Source: Symbiodinium natans | Taxonomy: Eukaryota > Sar > Dinophyceae > Suessiales > Symbiodiniaceae | NCBI GenBank assembly: GCA_905221605.1 | Contig: CAJNDS010002362.1 | Coordinates: 222,501-286,500, forward strand | DNA length: 64,000 nucleotides | Reading direction: 5' to 3' | Part shown: one piece after another, positions 18,969-28,111 of the stretch | How the letters are laid out: every line of letters begins with the position of its first letter | Numbering within the stretch: position 1 is the stretch's first letter | Translations under genes and position numbers: made by a program | Notes under the pieces: generated by a model | Database searches by the model: none | Told to the model about the DNA's origin: nothing | What the model saw: only the letters and a program-made list of their open reading frames with translations

Positions 18969-19017
18969 GTTGCATCCGACGTGATTCTTCTCATCTCAGA
19001 TGTTGCCCTAGGACTGG
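18969..19017 (+). CDS. Channel copy A, exon 5 (S3)
   Basis: AAG|GTTGC start, GC donor. VASDVILLISDVALGL continues the S3 helix begun in exon 4. Confidence 0.75.
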
Positions 19018-19032
19018 GCTCCCATGCAGGCT

Positions 19033-19143
19033 ACTTGAAGGTTCATGAGGGTACTAAGTAGGGTTATCAATACCCTTGAAAAGAGAGCTATCACCCATAC
19101 CCTACTTCTGTCCCTACTTATAAGTATCCATGAACCGCCAAGT
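19033..19143. repeat. Inverted-repeat element, family 1
   Basis: ACTTGAAGGTTCATGAGGGTAC at the left, TAAGTATCCATGAACCGCCAAGT at the right. It begins 15 bp after exon 5 of channel A. Confidence 0.75.
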
Positions 19144-19248
19144 AGGGTCAGTTTGCAGATCCTCGGCGTGACTGTTTGTGGGGTTTGTGGTTGGCATTTG
19201 GGGTTCCGAGGATTTATGCAAGCTGGTGTCCTGTCGCTCGCTGCGCAG

Positions 19249-19284
19249 GATTCTCTTATCAGCTTGGCTTCTTGCGGATCTTCC
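19249..19284 (+). CDS. Channel copy A, exon 6 (S4, first half)
   Basis: 36 bp in both copies, GC donor. FSYQLGFLRIF; the junction codon gives the second gating arginine. Confidence 0.8.
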
Positions 19285-19484
19285 GCTTGGTGAGGGTGTT
19301 TAGAGACTCGGCTCAGGTGAATGTCAAGCTGGCAGAAGCAGCAGTTTGTAAGTACAGTGAGACCAGATGGGTTGACCATTTGACATGGAAAGCCCTACAC
19401 CCTAACCCCCATACGCCGGTCACCAGAAAGAGTTGGGGTTCCCGATGGGCTTCCGCTACCAGTATTGTGACGGCGCATAGGAGC

Positions 19485-19606
19485 ACTTGAAGGTTCGAGG
19501 GTACTTGTAAGTTATAAGTAGGGTTATAAGTGCGCTTAATGAGGTTGTAGCCCTAGTTACTCTACTACTTGTATAACCCCACTTCGAAGTACCCTCGAAC
19601 CTCCAA
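19485..19606. repeat. Inverted-repeat element, family 1
   Basis: ACTTGAAGGTTCGAGGGTAC is mirrored by GTACCCTCGAACCTCCAA, one of the best-preserved copies, between exons 6 and 7 of channel A. Confidence 0.8.
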
Positions 19607-19652
19607 ACATGGTGGTTTTGGCAGCGTCCAGTCGGCCATTCAGTCCTTCAGC

Positions 19653-19754
19653 TCTAAACCCTAAACCCTAAACCCTAAACCCTAAACCCTAAACCCTAAA
19701 CCCTAAACCCTAAACCCTAAACCCTAAACCCTAAACCCTAAACCCTAAACCCTC
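19653..19754 (-). repeat. Telomere-like array directly before exon 7 of copy A
   Basis: About fourteen perfect CCCTAAA units run to within three bases of the exon; the array edge CCCTCAAG supplies the acceptor AG. Confidence 0.95.
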
Positions 19755-19757
19755 AAG

Positions 19758-19861
19758 GATTTGTCCGCGTGGTGGGCATGTTCCCGGAGCTGCAGTTCCT
19801 GGTCAAAGGCTTCATCTCCTCCTTCTCGGCGGTCTTCTGGGGCTCCATCTTGATGTGGATA
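19758..19861 (+). CDS. Channel copy A, exon 7 (end of S4, linker, S5)
   Basis: 104 bp in both copies, GC donor. Begins FVRVVGMFPELQFLVKGF and continues SSFSAVFWGSILMWI. By my count it differs from copy B at nine positions, eight synonymous and one V/I. Confidence 0.85.
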
Positions 19862-19876
19862 GCCACTCCTCTGCTC

Positions 19877-19945
19877 GGGTTTAGGGTTTAGGGTTTAGGG
19901 TTTAGGGTTTAGGGTTTAGGGTTTAGGGTTTAGGGTTTAGGGTTG
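19877..19945 (+). repeat. Telomere-like array directly after exon 7 of copy A
   Basis: About nine TTTAGGG units starting about 15 bases past the donor, in opposite orientation to the array on the other side of the exon. Confidence 0.95.
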
Positions 19946-20045
19946 CCACAACATGGTAAGCCCGCCAAAAACCCCTCCCAGACGAAGGGGGGGCCCAGCA
20001 GTTTCCGGGGGGGCGGAGTTTCAAAGGGCGCTCTATGCAGCTCAG

Positions 20046-20162
20046 GTGATCCTCATGTGGGGCATCATTGCTGTCTACTTCATTGAGCCCGTGAATCGCG
20101 AACTTGTTCTGGAGATGAGCTCCGGAGAAGAGTGTGACAGGAGCTGCAAAGCTTGGGCCTCT
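20046..20162 (+). CDS. Channel copy A, exon 8 (rest of S5 and outer loop)
   Basis: 117 bp against 114 in copy B (one codon). VILMWGIIAVYFIEPVN and then a loop with two cysteines (EECDRSCKAWAS). GT donor GTTTGG in both copies. Confidence 0.82.
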
Positions 20163-20383
20163 GTTTGGTCTTCCGCACCTTGGCGAAAAGGAGTGGGTTT
20201 AGGGATGAGGGTTTGGGGTTTAGGACCTATAGGATTTGGGGGGTTGAAAGGGTTTGAAAGGGTTTGAGAGGGTTTAGGGTTTGAAAAAAGGTTTAGGGTT
20301 GGAAAGGTTTTAGGGAGCACCTACCGCTTGGCCGTGGAGTATAGATTTCAGCAGAGATTTCCCACGACTTGGGAGCCCTTCAG

Positions 20384-20428
20384 GTCATAACCCTTTGCCA
20401 GACGGTCGTCTTTGGCGACAGCTGGGGC
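20384..20428 (+). CDS. Channel copy A, exon 9 (pore)
   Basis: 45 bp, GC donor. VITLCQTVVFGDSWG: the single aspartate in GDSW sits at the selectivity-filter position. All four differences from copy B are synonymous. Confidence 0.85.
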
Positions 20429-20592
20429 GCATCAGCCATCGTTGCTCTGGCAGCATTTGTGCAGCCTTGGTTTTTAGGGGTTTTTTAGGGGGTTTTGGGG
20501 GGGTTTTTTAGGGGTTCTTAGGGGTTGTTAGGAGAATGTAGCCCGGTCCTCCCACAGATTGCTGCCCCGGAGCCGACATGTGCCCTGTGCAG

Positions 20593-20631
20593 GCTATCAT
20601 TGAAAAGGCGCCGCAGACTATCTTCATCTTT
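20593..20631 (+). CDS. Channel copy A, exon 10 (start of S6)
   Basis: 39 bp in both copies, GC donor. AIIEKAPQTIFIF. Confidence 0.8.
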
Positions 20632-20732
20632 GCCCCTTGGCGGGCTTGGCGGACATGATCCGCTCCCCCCCCGCTCCCCCCCCACCCCCCGCGAACGAAT
20701 GAACAGTCACGTCCAGCACCGCTCGGCAGCTG

Positions 20733-20786
20733 CGGGTTTAGGGTTTAGGGTTTAGGGTTTAGGGTTTAGGGTTTAGGGTTTAGGGA
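20733..20786 (+). repeat. Telomere-like array before exon 11 of copy A
   Basis: About seven TTTAGGG units ending 13 bases before the exon. Confidence 0.95.
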
Positions 20787-20798
20787 ATGGGACCCGAG

Positions 20799-20830
20799 GT
20801 CGGTATGTACGCCACAGTGACCCTTGGGGT
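20799..20830 (+). CDS. Channel copy A, exon 11 (S6 core)
   Basis: A 32-bp micro-exon in both copies, GC donor. VGMYATVTLG plus a split valine codon. Confidence 0.75.
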
Positions 20831-20929
20831 GCTGAGCTTTGGCTTGGCAGCTTCAGCAAGTTTTCTTGTAAATGCACTGCGCAATAAGAATACATACATA
20901 TAAATATAAGTCTAAATAAATATACATGT

Positions 20930-20943
20930 GTATAAATAAATAA

Positions 20944-21010
<67 letters not shown>
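20930..21010. repeat. (TA)n then (GA)n microsatellite
   Basis: AAATA/TA repeats pass into about 17 GA units, within intron 11 of channel A. Confidence 0.9.
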
Positions 21011-21013
<3 letters not shown>

Positions 21014-21097
21014 CTGTATATGTTCACAATGTGTCACACATCGTTTTTGTAATTCACAACACGTCACCACCTCAGTCCCCAGAGTCTTTACCCCCAG

Positions 21098-21166
21098 GAA
21101 TCTGATCGTGGCGGCGATCGTGGATAGTGGTGCCCAGGCCCGAGAAGAAGCCCAAGAGGCAAAGAG
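21098..21166 (+). CDS. Channel copy A, exon 12 (S6 end)
   Basis: 69 bp in both copies, GA donor. NLIVAAIVDSGAQAREEA then QEAK: the S6 exit and the start of a charged helix. Confidence 0.82.
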
Positions 21167-21183
21167 GACCGCGACTCCGCAAC

Positions 21184-21249
21184 TTAGTTTAGGGTTTAGG
21201 GTTTAGGGTTTAGGGTTTAGGGTTTAGGGTTTAGAGTTTAGGGTTTAGC
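21184..21249 (+). repeat. Telomere-like array after exon 12 of copy A
   Basis: About nine TTTAGGG units. Confidence 0.95.
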
Positions 21250-21345
21250 GCTCATTCATGGTGCACAGGAACTCAGTCCAAGAAGCGGCAGCAAGGCTTA
21301 GACTCCCAGGTTTTGTTGCTCCTAACTGTCGAGATACTTGTCCAG

Positions 21346-21430
21346 GAGAAGGCAAAGAAATGAGGAGCAGAAGCAGAAGGAGCGGCAGAAGAACCGGCTG
21401 CTGGAAATCTGCAAGATTCTGGATGATGAT
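21346..21430 (+). CDS. Channel copy A, exon 13 (charged helix)
   Basis: 85 bp in both copies, GC donor. RRQRNEEQKQKERQKNRLL then EICKILDDD; likely a cytoplasmic coiled-coil or gating helix. Confidence 0.8.
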
Positions 21431-21670
21431 GCGCCTTGTCTACGACAGTCTTATCGCAGCAAGCTCCAAGTTGTCTGCAAAATCCGTACCCTAAACCCTG
21501 AACCCTAAACCCTAAACCGTAGAGGGGCTGAGTGTCTTGAGGGGCAGGGAGCAATCAGAGGAACTGAGGGGTCCCTCAGTTGCTGGGCGTGTGCCTGCTG
21601 CGGAAGGCACCAATTTTATTACTACGAAATTATGCCATGTTGATCCTCAGGCTATCACTATTGGCTTAAG

Positions 21671-21719
21671 AACCCCCCCCCCCCCCAAAAAAAAAAAAAC
21701 ACATAAATAGACATAAATA

Positions 21720-21772
<53 letters not shown>
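21671..21772. repeat. C-run, A-run and (TA)n tract
   Basis: Homopolymer C then A, followed by long TA dinucleotide runs. Confidence 0.9.
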
Positions 21773-21775
<3 letters not shown>

Positions 21776-22179
21776 TAATCCCTATATTGCCCGTGCAAGG
21801 AAGAATGCATTTCAATTTTTGGGGGGTTCTGAAGCAATTAGCAGGCTAAGGGTAGCCTCGACGGTTGAGGCTTTCTGATTTCACGAACAGAGCGGTCACT
21901 GTACCTGAGCACTGCAGTCCAGGAGCAATGAGGCCGGTACAGAGTAGCCTTGCAAAGCTTCTTCTCGAGTAGAGCTCTCCAGCCCAGAGCAGTTTGGAGG
22001 CCTATGGCCTACCGGGCCCTAGGCCCTGGGCCCTAGGCCTGGGACCAGGGCAGATATGACAGGAATCAGTTGGATGGTTTGCCCACTATTGCAAGAAGCC
22101 TCAAAAGCCCAAGCGTTTTTTCTTCTGCAGTCGCAGGCAGCGTACAGCAAGGCCCAGAGAGCCCAAATGAGCGACTAAG

Positions 22180-22230
22180 CCCTAAACCCTGGACCCTAAA
22201 CCCTAAACCCTAAACCCTGGACCCTGAACC
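22180..22230 (-). repeat. Degenerate telomere-like array
   Basis: CCCTAAA and CCCTGGA units before exon 14 of channel A. Confidence 0.8.
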
Positions 22231-22390
22231 TCGAAGGGTCCAGGGGTGCTTCGAGCCCAGGAGAGCGGATCCTTATCCTACGTGACCTGCTTGCATTAAA
22301 GACACATGGGGCATCATGGCCTGTTCTTTCAATCATGGCCTCCACACGAACCGTACCACCACTTCGGAGAATGCGAAGCAAACAGCCGAG

Positions 22391-22444
22391 GACGAGCTCC
22401 TGGTGGGCTTTGAGCGAAACTCGGAGTTCCGGAATGCCATGAAG
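22391..22444 (+). CDS. Channel copy A, exon 14
   Basis: 54 bp in both copies, GA donor (GATTGAC here, GACTGAC in B). DELLVGFERNSEFRNAMK, leading into the EF-hand-like region. Confidence 0.8.
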
Positions 22445-22815
22445 GATTGACGGTGGAAATCGCGGGAGTACACAACTCCCCAAACCCCAAACCCTAGAAG
22501 CAGCGCCTGAACCCTAAGCCCTGAACCCTAAACCATAAACCCTCCAGCCTAAACCCTCCCCAGTGCGCCGGGTGGCAAAAAAACCCTGCCCAGCTAGGCG
22601 GCGACAGCTCGCCAAACCGAAGCCCGATGAGACGATCGCGTCTGAGAACCCAAACCGAAACGAGCTGCGCCATGATCAGGGTCACATGCAACAGGCAGCC
22701 TCAATGCCGCTGAGTTTGAGCAGTGTGCGTGCAGAGATCTGGCCTTTTGTGATCTACAGCCGCGCTCTGCCTGTACTTACTAGATTTCGGGTTTCAGATG
22801 CTGCCTTTTTTTGGC

Positions 22816-22926
22816 CCTAAACCCCAAAACCCTAAACCCCAAACCCCAAACCCCAAACCCCAAACCCCAAACCCCAAACCCCAAACCCCAAACCCTAAAC
22901 CCTAAACCCTAAACCCTAAACCCTAA
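22816..22926 (-). repeat. Telomere-like array dominated by CCCCAAA variant
   Basis: About ten CCCCAAA (ciliate-type) units followed by five CCCTAAA units, twenty bases before exon 15 of channel A. Confidence 0.9.
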
Positions 22927-22945
22927 GAGTTTGGGGCTGCCGGAG

Positions 22946-23009
22946 GACTATAACATCGACCGCAAAGACTTGGATGTGCTCTTCCGCGTTTTTGACGAGA
23001 CTGGCACAG
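22946..23009 (+). CDS. Channel copy A, exon 15 (EF-hand, helix and first half of loop)
   Basis: 64 bp in both copies, GA donor. DYNIDRKDLDVLFRVFDETG; the loop DETGTG is completed by exon 16. Confidence 0.82.
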
Positions 23010-23036
23010 GAGATGGGTGCGTAGGGTTGGGAGGTT

Positions 23037-23148
23037 GTTTAGGGTTTAGGGTTTGGGGTTCAGGGTTTAGGGTTTGGGGTTTGGGGTTTAGGGTTTAGGG
23101 TTTAGGGTTTGGGGTTTAGGGTTTAGGGTTTAGGGTTTAGGGTTTAGC
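23037..23148 (+). repeat. Telomere-like array with TTTGGGG variants
   Basis: A mix of TTTAGGG and TTTGGGG units, the reverse orientation of the array before exon 15. Confidence 0.9.
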
Positions 23149-23151
23149 ATT

Positions 23152-23301
23152 ACTTGGAGGTTCATGGGTACTTATAACCCCCAATGAGAAGCCTACTTAT
23201 GACCCTACTTCGGGGACTTAGGAGCCTTAGGGGGCCTTATAGGTACAGGAATACTTGGGGTTACAAGAATCCTACTTCTAAGTACCCATGAACCTGAAAG
23301 T
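23152..23301. repeat. Inverted-repeat element, family 1
   Basis: ACTTGGAGGTTCATGGGTAC mirrored by GTACCCATGAACCTGAAAGT. It abuts the telomere-like array on its left. Confidence 0.8.
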
Positions 23302-23647
23302 AGGAGTTGGGTTTTGCGGCCGTAAGGGTAGCTGTAGCCGTGACAGCCATGGGCAGTGGCCCAAGTGAACATCGTGAACCCTCGCCTTTCAGATCGGGTC
23401 AGCACGGGAGGAGGCATCTTGCCAACAGCATAGGCGTAGCCGCATGGGTTTGGGGTTTGCGGTTTCACGTTTGAGGTTTAGCGTTTAGGGTTTAGGGTTG
23501 CAGGCTCCAGTGCCGTCCACTACCCCTGATGGGCCCAGCCCCTGCAGGCTTAGGATAGGTTCCAGGGCTGCGGAGGCATCTTGGGCGTCCAAAGTCCAAG
23601 CGAAGGCCACTCGGCTTGTCTGAGTGTTGCTCGCACTGATGTGTGAG

Positions 23648-23682
23648 GAGTTCTTGACTATCAAGACTTCTTCAACATGATC
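23648..23682 (+). CDS. Channel copy A, exon 16 (EF-hand loop end)
   Basis: 35 bp in both copies, GA donor. VLDYQDFFNMI completes a 12-residue loop DETGTGVLDYQD with D, T, T, V, D, D at positions 1, 3, 5, 7, 9 and 12. Confidence 0.75.
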
Positions 23683-23775
23683 GACGCTCGGTTGGAATGG
23701 TGGCCTTGTCGATGCCCACTAGAATGAGACACCCGTGTGTTCACAAACACGTAGTTGTGCTCTTGGTCAATTCAG

Positions 23776-23805
23776 GATAGTGCGCGGGAGCAAGCTTCGC
23801 AACAG
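23776..23805 (+). CDS. Channel copy A, exon 17
   Basis: DSAREQASQQ, 30 bp with a GC donor. Copy B stays open for a further stretch that A lacks. Confidence 0.6.
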
Positions 23806-24372
23806 GCATCCGCATTTAGAGTGTGAGCTGCGAGTTTCGGTGCTGACGCCGGCAGCCTGAGTGCTTGCGTTTCGGGTTTCAGTAGAAGCCTGCACACCGT
23901 AAACTCTTCCCGATATTGTCCGATGTGTATTCCATAGTCCAGAAAAGAATACAGACGGGGTTTACTTCGCAATAAAGCAAATAAAGCACATGAGCAAATC
24001 AATTTACATGTAAATATAAATAGAAACACAAATGGAAATATAGTTCTAGAATATGTGATTTTTGCGAACATCCCCACCCACTCCAGAGATTCTCAGGGGT
24101 TTAGGGTTTCAGGCTTAGGGTTAAGGGTTTAGGGTTTAGAGTGTAGGGTAAGCAATTCAGGGCTGGCAACCCAATTTATTGGAATCTTAAGGGCCCATGC
24201 TGATTTGTTTAGGGAGTCTTCCCTGAGTTTAGGTTTTGCCAAAAAAAGGGTTTGGTGTAAGCAGCCTCGTTTCTTTGTATGCGGCATGTTCGTGATGTAA
24301 GGGGTAGTTGCGAGCACCCAGCCAGTGGACGGTGTAGAATCATCGCCCCCTTGTCCAGTGTCCCACTGCCAG

Positions 24373-24410
24373 GTGTTGACGTTCGTGCGCTTCGCTGTTA
24401 TGGACCTGCG
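24373..24410 (+). CDS. Channel copy A, exon 18
   Basis: 38 bp in both copies, GC donor. VLTFVRFAVMDL. Confidence 0.72.
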
Positions 24411-24600
24411 GCGCCGTGTCAGTTCAGGGGCTTTTTGTTGGGCCGTCCAAATGAGACCCTAAACCCAGACTCTGAACCCTCTTCACTGTCTAGGCCAGGG
24501 GTACCTCATTCCCTCCTTTCCGGCGGATGTGTGTCACAAAACCCGAAACCCCAAACCGTAAGCCCGATGCCTTGCCGGCCGTGTGCGAGTGTGAGAGTCG

Positions 24601-24731
24601 AAACCCTAAACCCTAAACCGTAAATCCTAAACCCTAAACCCTAAACCCTAACCCCTAAACCCTAACCCCTAACCCCTAACCCCTAAACTTAAACCCTAAG
24701 CCCCAAACCCCAAACCCTAAACCCTAAACCT
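24601..24731 (-). repeat. Telomere-like array with CCCCTAA variants
   Basis: CCCTAAA, CCCCTAA and CCCCAAA units, in intron 18 of channel A. Confidence 0.9.
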
Positions 24732-24775
24732 GCCATGGTGTATCCAGAGATCCCAATCTTGCCCCGATGGCGAAG

Positions 24776-24810
24776 GCAACAGGTGCAAGCTGGCCAGGAC
24801 ATGATCAAGA
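24776..24810 (+). CDS. Channel copy A, exon 19
   Basis: 35 bp in both copies, GC donor. QQVQAGQDMIK; a split serine codon leads into exon 20. Confidence 0.72.
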
Positions 24811-24854
24811 GCGCCTTTGCCTGCAGAGAGCCCGGCTTTTGGCCTAGTAGAGTG

Positions 24855-24893
24855 GGTTTAGGGTTTAGGGTTTAGGGTTTAGGTTTAGGGTTA
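24855..24893 (+). repeat. Telomere-like array in intron 19 of copy A
   Basis: Five TTTAGGG units running directly into a family-3 element. Confidence 0.9.
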
Positions 24894-24978
24894 ACCTTTA
24901 ACCTTCTTGGGGTAATAGAACCCCCTTATAATCCCAAAGGTGAACCTTCAATTCCCCTAGGTTACTGGACAACTAAGC
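24890..24978. repeat. Element family 3, second copy
   Basis: Matches 17487-17590 in the core AACCTTTAACCTT...CCCAAAGGT...CCCCTAGG...ACTGGACAACTAAG. Confidence 0.6.
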
Positions 24979-25220
24979 TGGGCCCGAAGTCCAAGTTAGT
25001 TCAAGCCTCTGTATTTCTAAGCAACACTATTAATTTTGCTTCTGTTTAGTATTGTCCTTCATTCACATATTCATACTGTTCTTAGTTTTCATGAGTTTAC
25101 ATTGTATATTCCGTTAAACCTCTGGCAGTCTGGAACCCTGAGGCGCAACTTCAGATTGCTTTTCCGGTCTCGCCTTGTGCTGTTTTTCGCTGAGAAGGGC
25201 AGCTGTTCATGGCCATTCAG

Positions 25221-25283
25221 GTGAGCTTGACTCCATCAAGGAGTTTGTGGTCGAAGCCGAGAACTCCCTAAACGAGCGGCTTT
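25221..25283 (+). CDS. Channel copy A, exon 20
   Basis: 63 bp in both copies. ELDSIKEFVVEAENSLNERL, an amphipathic helix. GC donor here, GT at the same place in copy B. Confidence 0.78.
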
Positions 25284-25312
25284 GCCTGCTCCTCGGGGTG
25301 TGTGCGGAGGGA

Positions 25313-25370
25313 GTTTAGGGTTTAGGGTTTAGGGTTTAGGGTTTAGGGTTTAGGGTTTAGGGTTTAGGGC
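25313..25370 (+). repeat. Telomere-like array in intron 20 of copy A
   Basis: Eight TTTAGGG units. A C-strand array of about seven units follows at 25496-25550. Confidence 0.95.
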
Positions 25371-25592
25371 ACCGGCAAGTGTGAAGTCGCAAGCGTGCAT
25401 GCCTGGCGCACAGGGAGGGACAGGCTGCGCGAAGGCGCGGCAGAGCGTTGCTTCCGAAGAGGTTTCCCACATGCTGCTGAGACTTCCCTTTCCTTCCTAA
25501 ACTCCTAAACTCCTAAACCCTAAACCCCAAACCCTAAACCCTAAACCCTTTGCTCCCACCGTAGTCTGGGTAGAGGTAATGGGTTTAGCAAG

Positions 25593-25715
25593 GCCGTCTG
25601 TCGGGCGAGCCGGCTCCTCCGAAGAAGAGTGCCGCGCCTCCCCCAGTTGTGAGCAAAGTGACCTCGACCAACAACGCTGGCGCCAACGTGAGCAAAGTGA
25701 ACTCGACCAACAGTG
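25593..25715 (+). CDS. Channel copy A, exon 21 (P/K/S-rich tail; end approximate)
   Basis: RLSGEPAPPKKSAAPPPVV, then two related copies of SKV.STN (SKVTSTNNAGAN and SKVNSTNSAATS), an internal tandem repeat. The matching B exon starts RLSGESFPLKK. The end is uncertain. Confidence 0.6.
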
Positions 25716-25743
25716 CCGCCACTAGCTGCTTGGCAATACCAGC

Positions 25744-25806
25744 CCTAAACCCAAAACCTCAACCCTGAACCCTAAACCCTAAACCCTAAACCCTCAACCC
25801 TAAACT
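25744..25806 (-). repeat. Telomere-like array
   Basis: CCCTAAA units with CCCTGAA and CCCTCAA variants. Confidence 0.9.
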
Positions 25807-25913
25807 CAAAGGCTGCAGCAAGGGGCTCGAATTTGGAAATGTCTTCAACTGACGACTCAAACGAAGCTGTCCGCATCTCATTGTCGTGGCACCTCTCAAG
25901 GGAGGGAAGTTTA

Positions 25914-26012
25914 CTTTGTCATAGTTGGGTAGCATTTAACAGCTTTAAGGGTACTTAAACCCAACAAGGAATAATAAAGTACTTTTTAAATATCATCCCA
26001 ACAATGAACTAG
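25914..26012. repeat. Inverted-repeat element, family 4
   Basis: CTTTGTCATAGTTGGGTAGC at the left, ATCCCAACAATGAAC at the right, with TTAAGGGTACTTAAACCCAA in the middle. Sister copies at 27541-27640 and 46435-46557. Confidence 0.65.
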
Positions 26013-26159
26013 TTTAGGTGTCAGAGTTTCGGGTTGGGGCTGATGTCTGATCGCCCAGTTCTCAATGTCATACACCTGGAAACAGTGACAGTGAGCAAGG
26101 CCAAACAAGTGCATGCTTTGCAGCATGCTCACGGCCCGACTGTAGTATAACGGGGAACA

Positions 26160-26282
26160 TACCCTAAACCCTAAACCCTGAACCCTGAACCCTAAACCCT
26201 AAACCCGAAACCCTAAACCCTAAACCCTAAACCCTGAACCCTGAACCCTGAACCCTGAACCCTGAACCTTAACCCTAAACCG
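26160..26282 (-). repeat. Telomere-like array rich in CCCTGAA
   Basis: About 17 heptamers, with long CCCTGAA stretches. A G-strand array of opposite orientation follows at 26396-26476. Confidence 0.9.
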
Positions 26283-26395
26283 CGGAGCCATCTTCAACCT
26301 TTGTGGGCTCTCCGCCCGTGCCCCAATTTGAGGAGCCGCCAGCCCGTCCGCAGTGGAAAAGAGCCTTGGCATCGCCATCGCCATGAGGAGAGTGG

Positions 26396-26476
26396 CGATT
26401 TAGGGTTTAGGGTCTAGGGTTTAGGTTTAGGGTTTAGGGTGTAGGGTTTAGGGTTTAGGGTTTAGGGTTTAGGGTG
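26396..26476 (+). repeat. Telomere-like array, TTTAGGG strand
   Basis: About eleven units, leading straight into a partial family-1 element (ACTTGAAGGTTCATGGGTA). Confidence 0.9.
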
Positions 26477-26610
26477 TACTTGAAGGTTCATGGGTATGTC
26501 GAAGTACCCTACGTAGAACCCTTCAGGTAGGGGTTCAGGGCTTAAAGTTCGAAGTCTTAGGCTGAGGGGCCAGGGCAAGGTGCATCGCAGCCACTGCTCA
26601 GAATGAAAGG

Positions 26611-26949
26611 GTGGGGTTTGCAGCTGCATCTCTTGCATTGCTCATGTTACGCTCGAAAAAATGGTGTTCTATGACTGCACAAGAACTTCGTGGTGCCATT
26701 GCACCTAAGCCTGACCCACTTAATTTAAGCCTGAAGCGTTTACACTCCGTCGGAAAAGACTCACCAGGTTTGAAGACTGCCTTGAAACATGCAAACACGG
26801 TCATTGAGAATGACTTCCACACACCTGTGCTTGAACCTCTGTGGGCTCTTGCTGAAGAATCTGCATGCTGCAAGGGACGTCTTGATCACTCTTCGGAACC
26901 TACGAATCGCCACGCCTGCACGCCCTTTGTTTACAGAAGCATGGTGTGA
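26611..26949 (+). CDS. Unrecognised open frame
   Basis: 112 codons. Residues 17-90 (for example CSMTAQELRGAIAPKPDPLN and DFHTPVLEPLWALAEE) have protein-like composition, but I see no known motif and an overlapping frame is also open. It could be an exon, an old mobile-element fragment or chance. Confidence 0.2.
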   Translation: MGFAAASLALLMLRSKKWCSMTAQELRGAIAPKPDPLNLSLKRLHSVGKDSPGLKTALKHANTVIENDFHTPVLEPLWALAEESACCKGRLDHSSEPTNRHACTPFVYRSMV

Positions 26950-27465
26950 TGCAATGCTTCAACTGCTGCAATCTTCTTTTCTTCTTGGGCCCGCATCACC
27001 CGAAACACCCATTGTAATTCAGTTGGCGGTATAATTTGAGTCTTGGGTTTGTAGCAGCGTGTGTGCGCGGCTGTGTGCACGGGTGTGTGCGCTTGTGCGC
27101 GCGTTTGTGTGCGAGCGTGCGTGCGTGCGCGTGCGTGTGTGCGTGCGTGTGTGCTCCTAGCACCTGAATCCCTAAAGCCTACATAAACCCTAAACCCTCC
27201 TAGCCCTAAACCCTAAACCCTCCTAGCCCAAACCCTAAACCCAGAAGCCCTCAGAGAATCTCGGGGATGCCAAGCCAAGGAAGTCCCCGGCGTCCATTTC
27301 GTCACAGAGTGGCCCGGCCAGCGTTTACTGTAGGGGCTTTTGAAGGATAGGGTTGAGGGTTTGGGGTAGGGTTTAGGGTTTAGGGAAGGTCCCAGGCAGG
27401 CAGCGCAGCAGTCCTAGCCATAAAAAAAGGGTTTAGGGTTTAGGGTTAGGGTTTAAGCCGAGGAT

Positions 27466-27525
27466 TCAATGAGGAGTATGTGCCCCACACAAGATTCCAA
27501 GTCAAGGTCAACAACCCGTCCTGAA
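27466..27525 (+). CDS. Candidate exon downstream of channel A
   Basis: After CCGAG the frame reads GFNEEYVPHTRFQVKVNNPS. It is not matched in copy B, so it is weaker than the paired exons. Confidence 0.3.
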
Positions 27526-27540
27526 GGGACAGACCATAAG

Positions 27541-27640
27541 ACTTTGTCATAGTGGGATAACATTTTACATTTTTAAGGGTACTTAAACTCAATAAGAACA
27601 AAATTTTAAATTTTTATTACTATCTCAACTATGAACCAGA
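27541..27640. repeat. Inverted-repeat element, family 4
   Basis: TTTGTCATAGTGGGATAACA mirrored by ATCTCAACTATGAAC. Confidence 0.65.
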
Positions 27641-27726
27641 AGACCCTAAGCCTTTGGAGTCTTGCCATGCCTGATGACGGAGGGGTTTCAACATCTTCAA
27701 AGGGCAGGGCACGCCTCCTTGTCGGC

Positions 27727-27839
27727 CTTATACTTACAAGTAGGGTCATAAGTGCCCAAAATAAGGTTATGACTATGACCATACTCACCCCACTTCTAAC
27801 CCTACTTCTAAGTAACCATGAACCTCCAAGTAAGTAGGG
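27727..27839. repeat. Inverted-repeat element, family 1
   Basis: ACTTACAAGTAGGGTCATAA at the left, CTACTTCTAAGTAACCATGAACCTCCAAGT at the right. The extreme left end is lost. Confidence 0.6.
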
Positions 27840-28111
27840 TTTAGGATTCAAGATTAGGGTTTAGGCGAGGAGACCTGCTGCAACAGATTTAGGGTTCAGG
27901 GCTTAGGGTTTAGCCAAAGTCCTTACGGCCAGAGCGAGATAGTCTAGGTGCCGAAGTAGTTGAAAAGGATGTTCTGGATGATTTTGGGAAGTAGGTTTAG
28001 ATCTTGTATAGGGGGTTATAACAGCATGACATTGGTACCTGGCATTTCGCACGCGATGTAGCACCCGAGCCTCTTGACCACGTACCCCGACATGCAAGTG
28101 GAGCCAAGTTA

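Larger units (their letters stand above)
16811..25715 (+). other. Voltage-gated cation channel gene, copy A (at least 21 exons)
   Basis: A single-domain channel-like gene split into tiny exons, found by collinear matching with copy B at 33.35-46.4 kb. Joined exons 1-20 give about 380 codons with no stop. In order they encode a basic and acidic N-terminus, S2 (E and R spaced as in voltage sensors), S3, S4 with LRIFRFVRVV, an S4-S5 linker, S5, a cysteine-bearing loop, the pore FGDSWG, S6 ending NLIVAAIVD, a charged R/Q/K/E helix, an EF-hand-like loop, more helix and a proline/lysine-rich tail. Known relatives gate Na+ or Ca2+ across membranes in response to voltage; which ion passes here is not decidable. 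S1 and the stop codon were not located. The introns hold telomere-like arrays and inverted-repeat elements. Confidence 0.8.

Noticed and set aside
19285-19316. Longer exon 6 with extra S4 arginines (RLVRVFRDSAQ)
   Set aside because: This extension breaks the frame with exon 7. The GC donor at 19285 keeps frame and gives a conventional S4 running into exon 7; copy B gives the same result.
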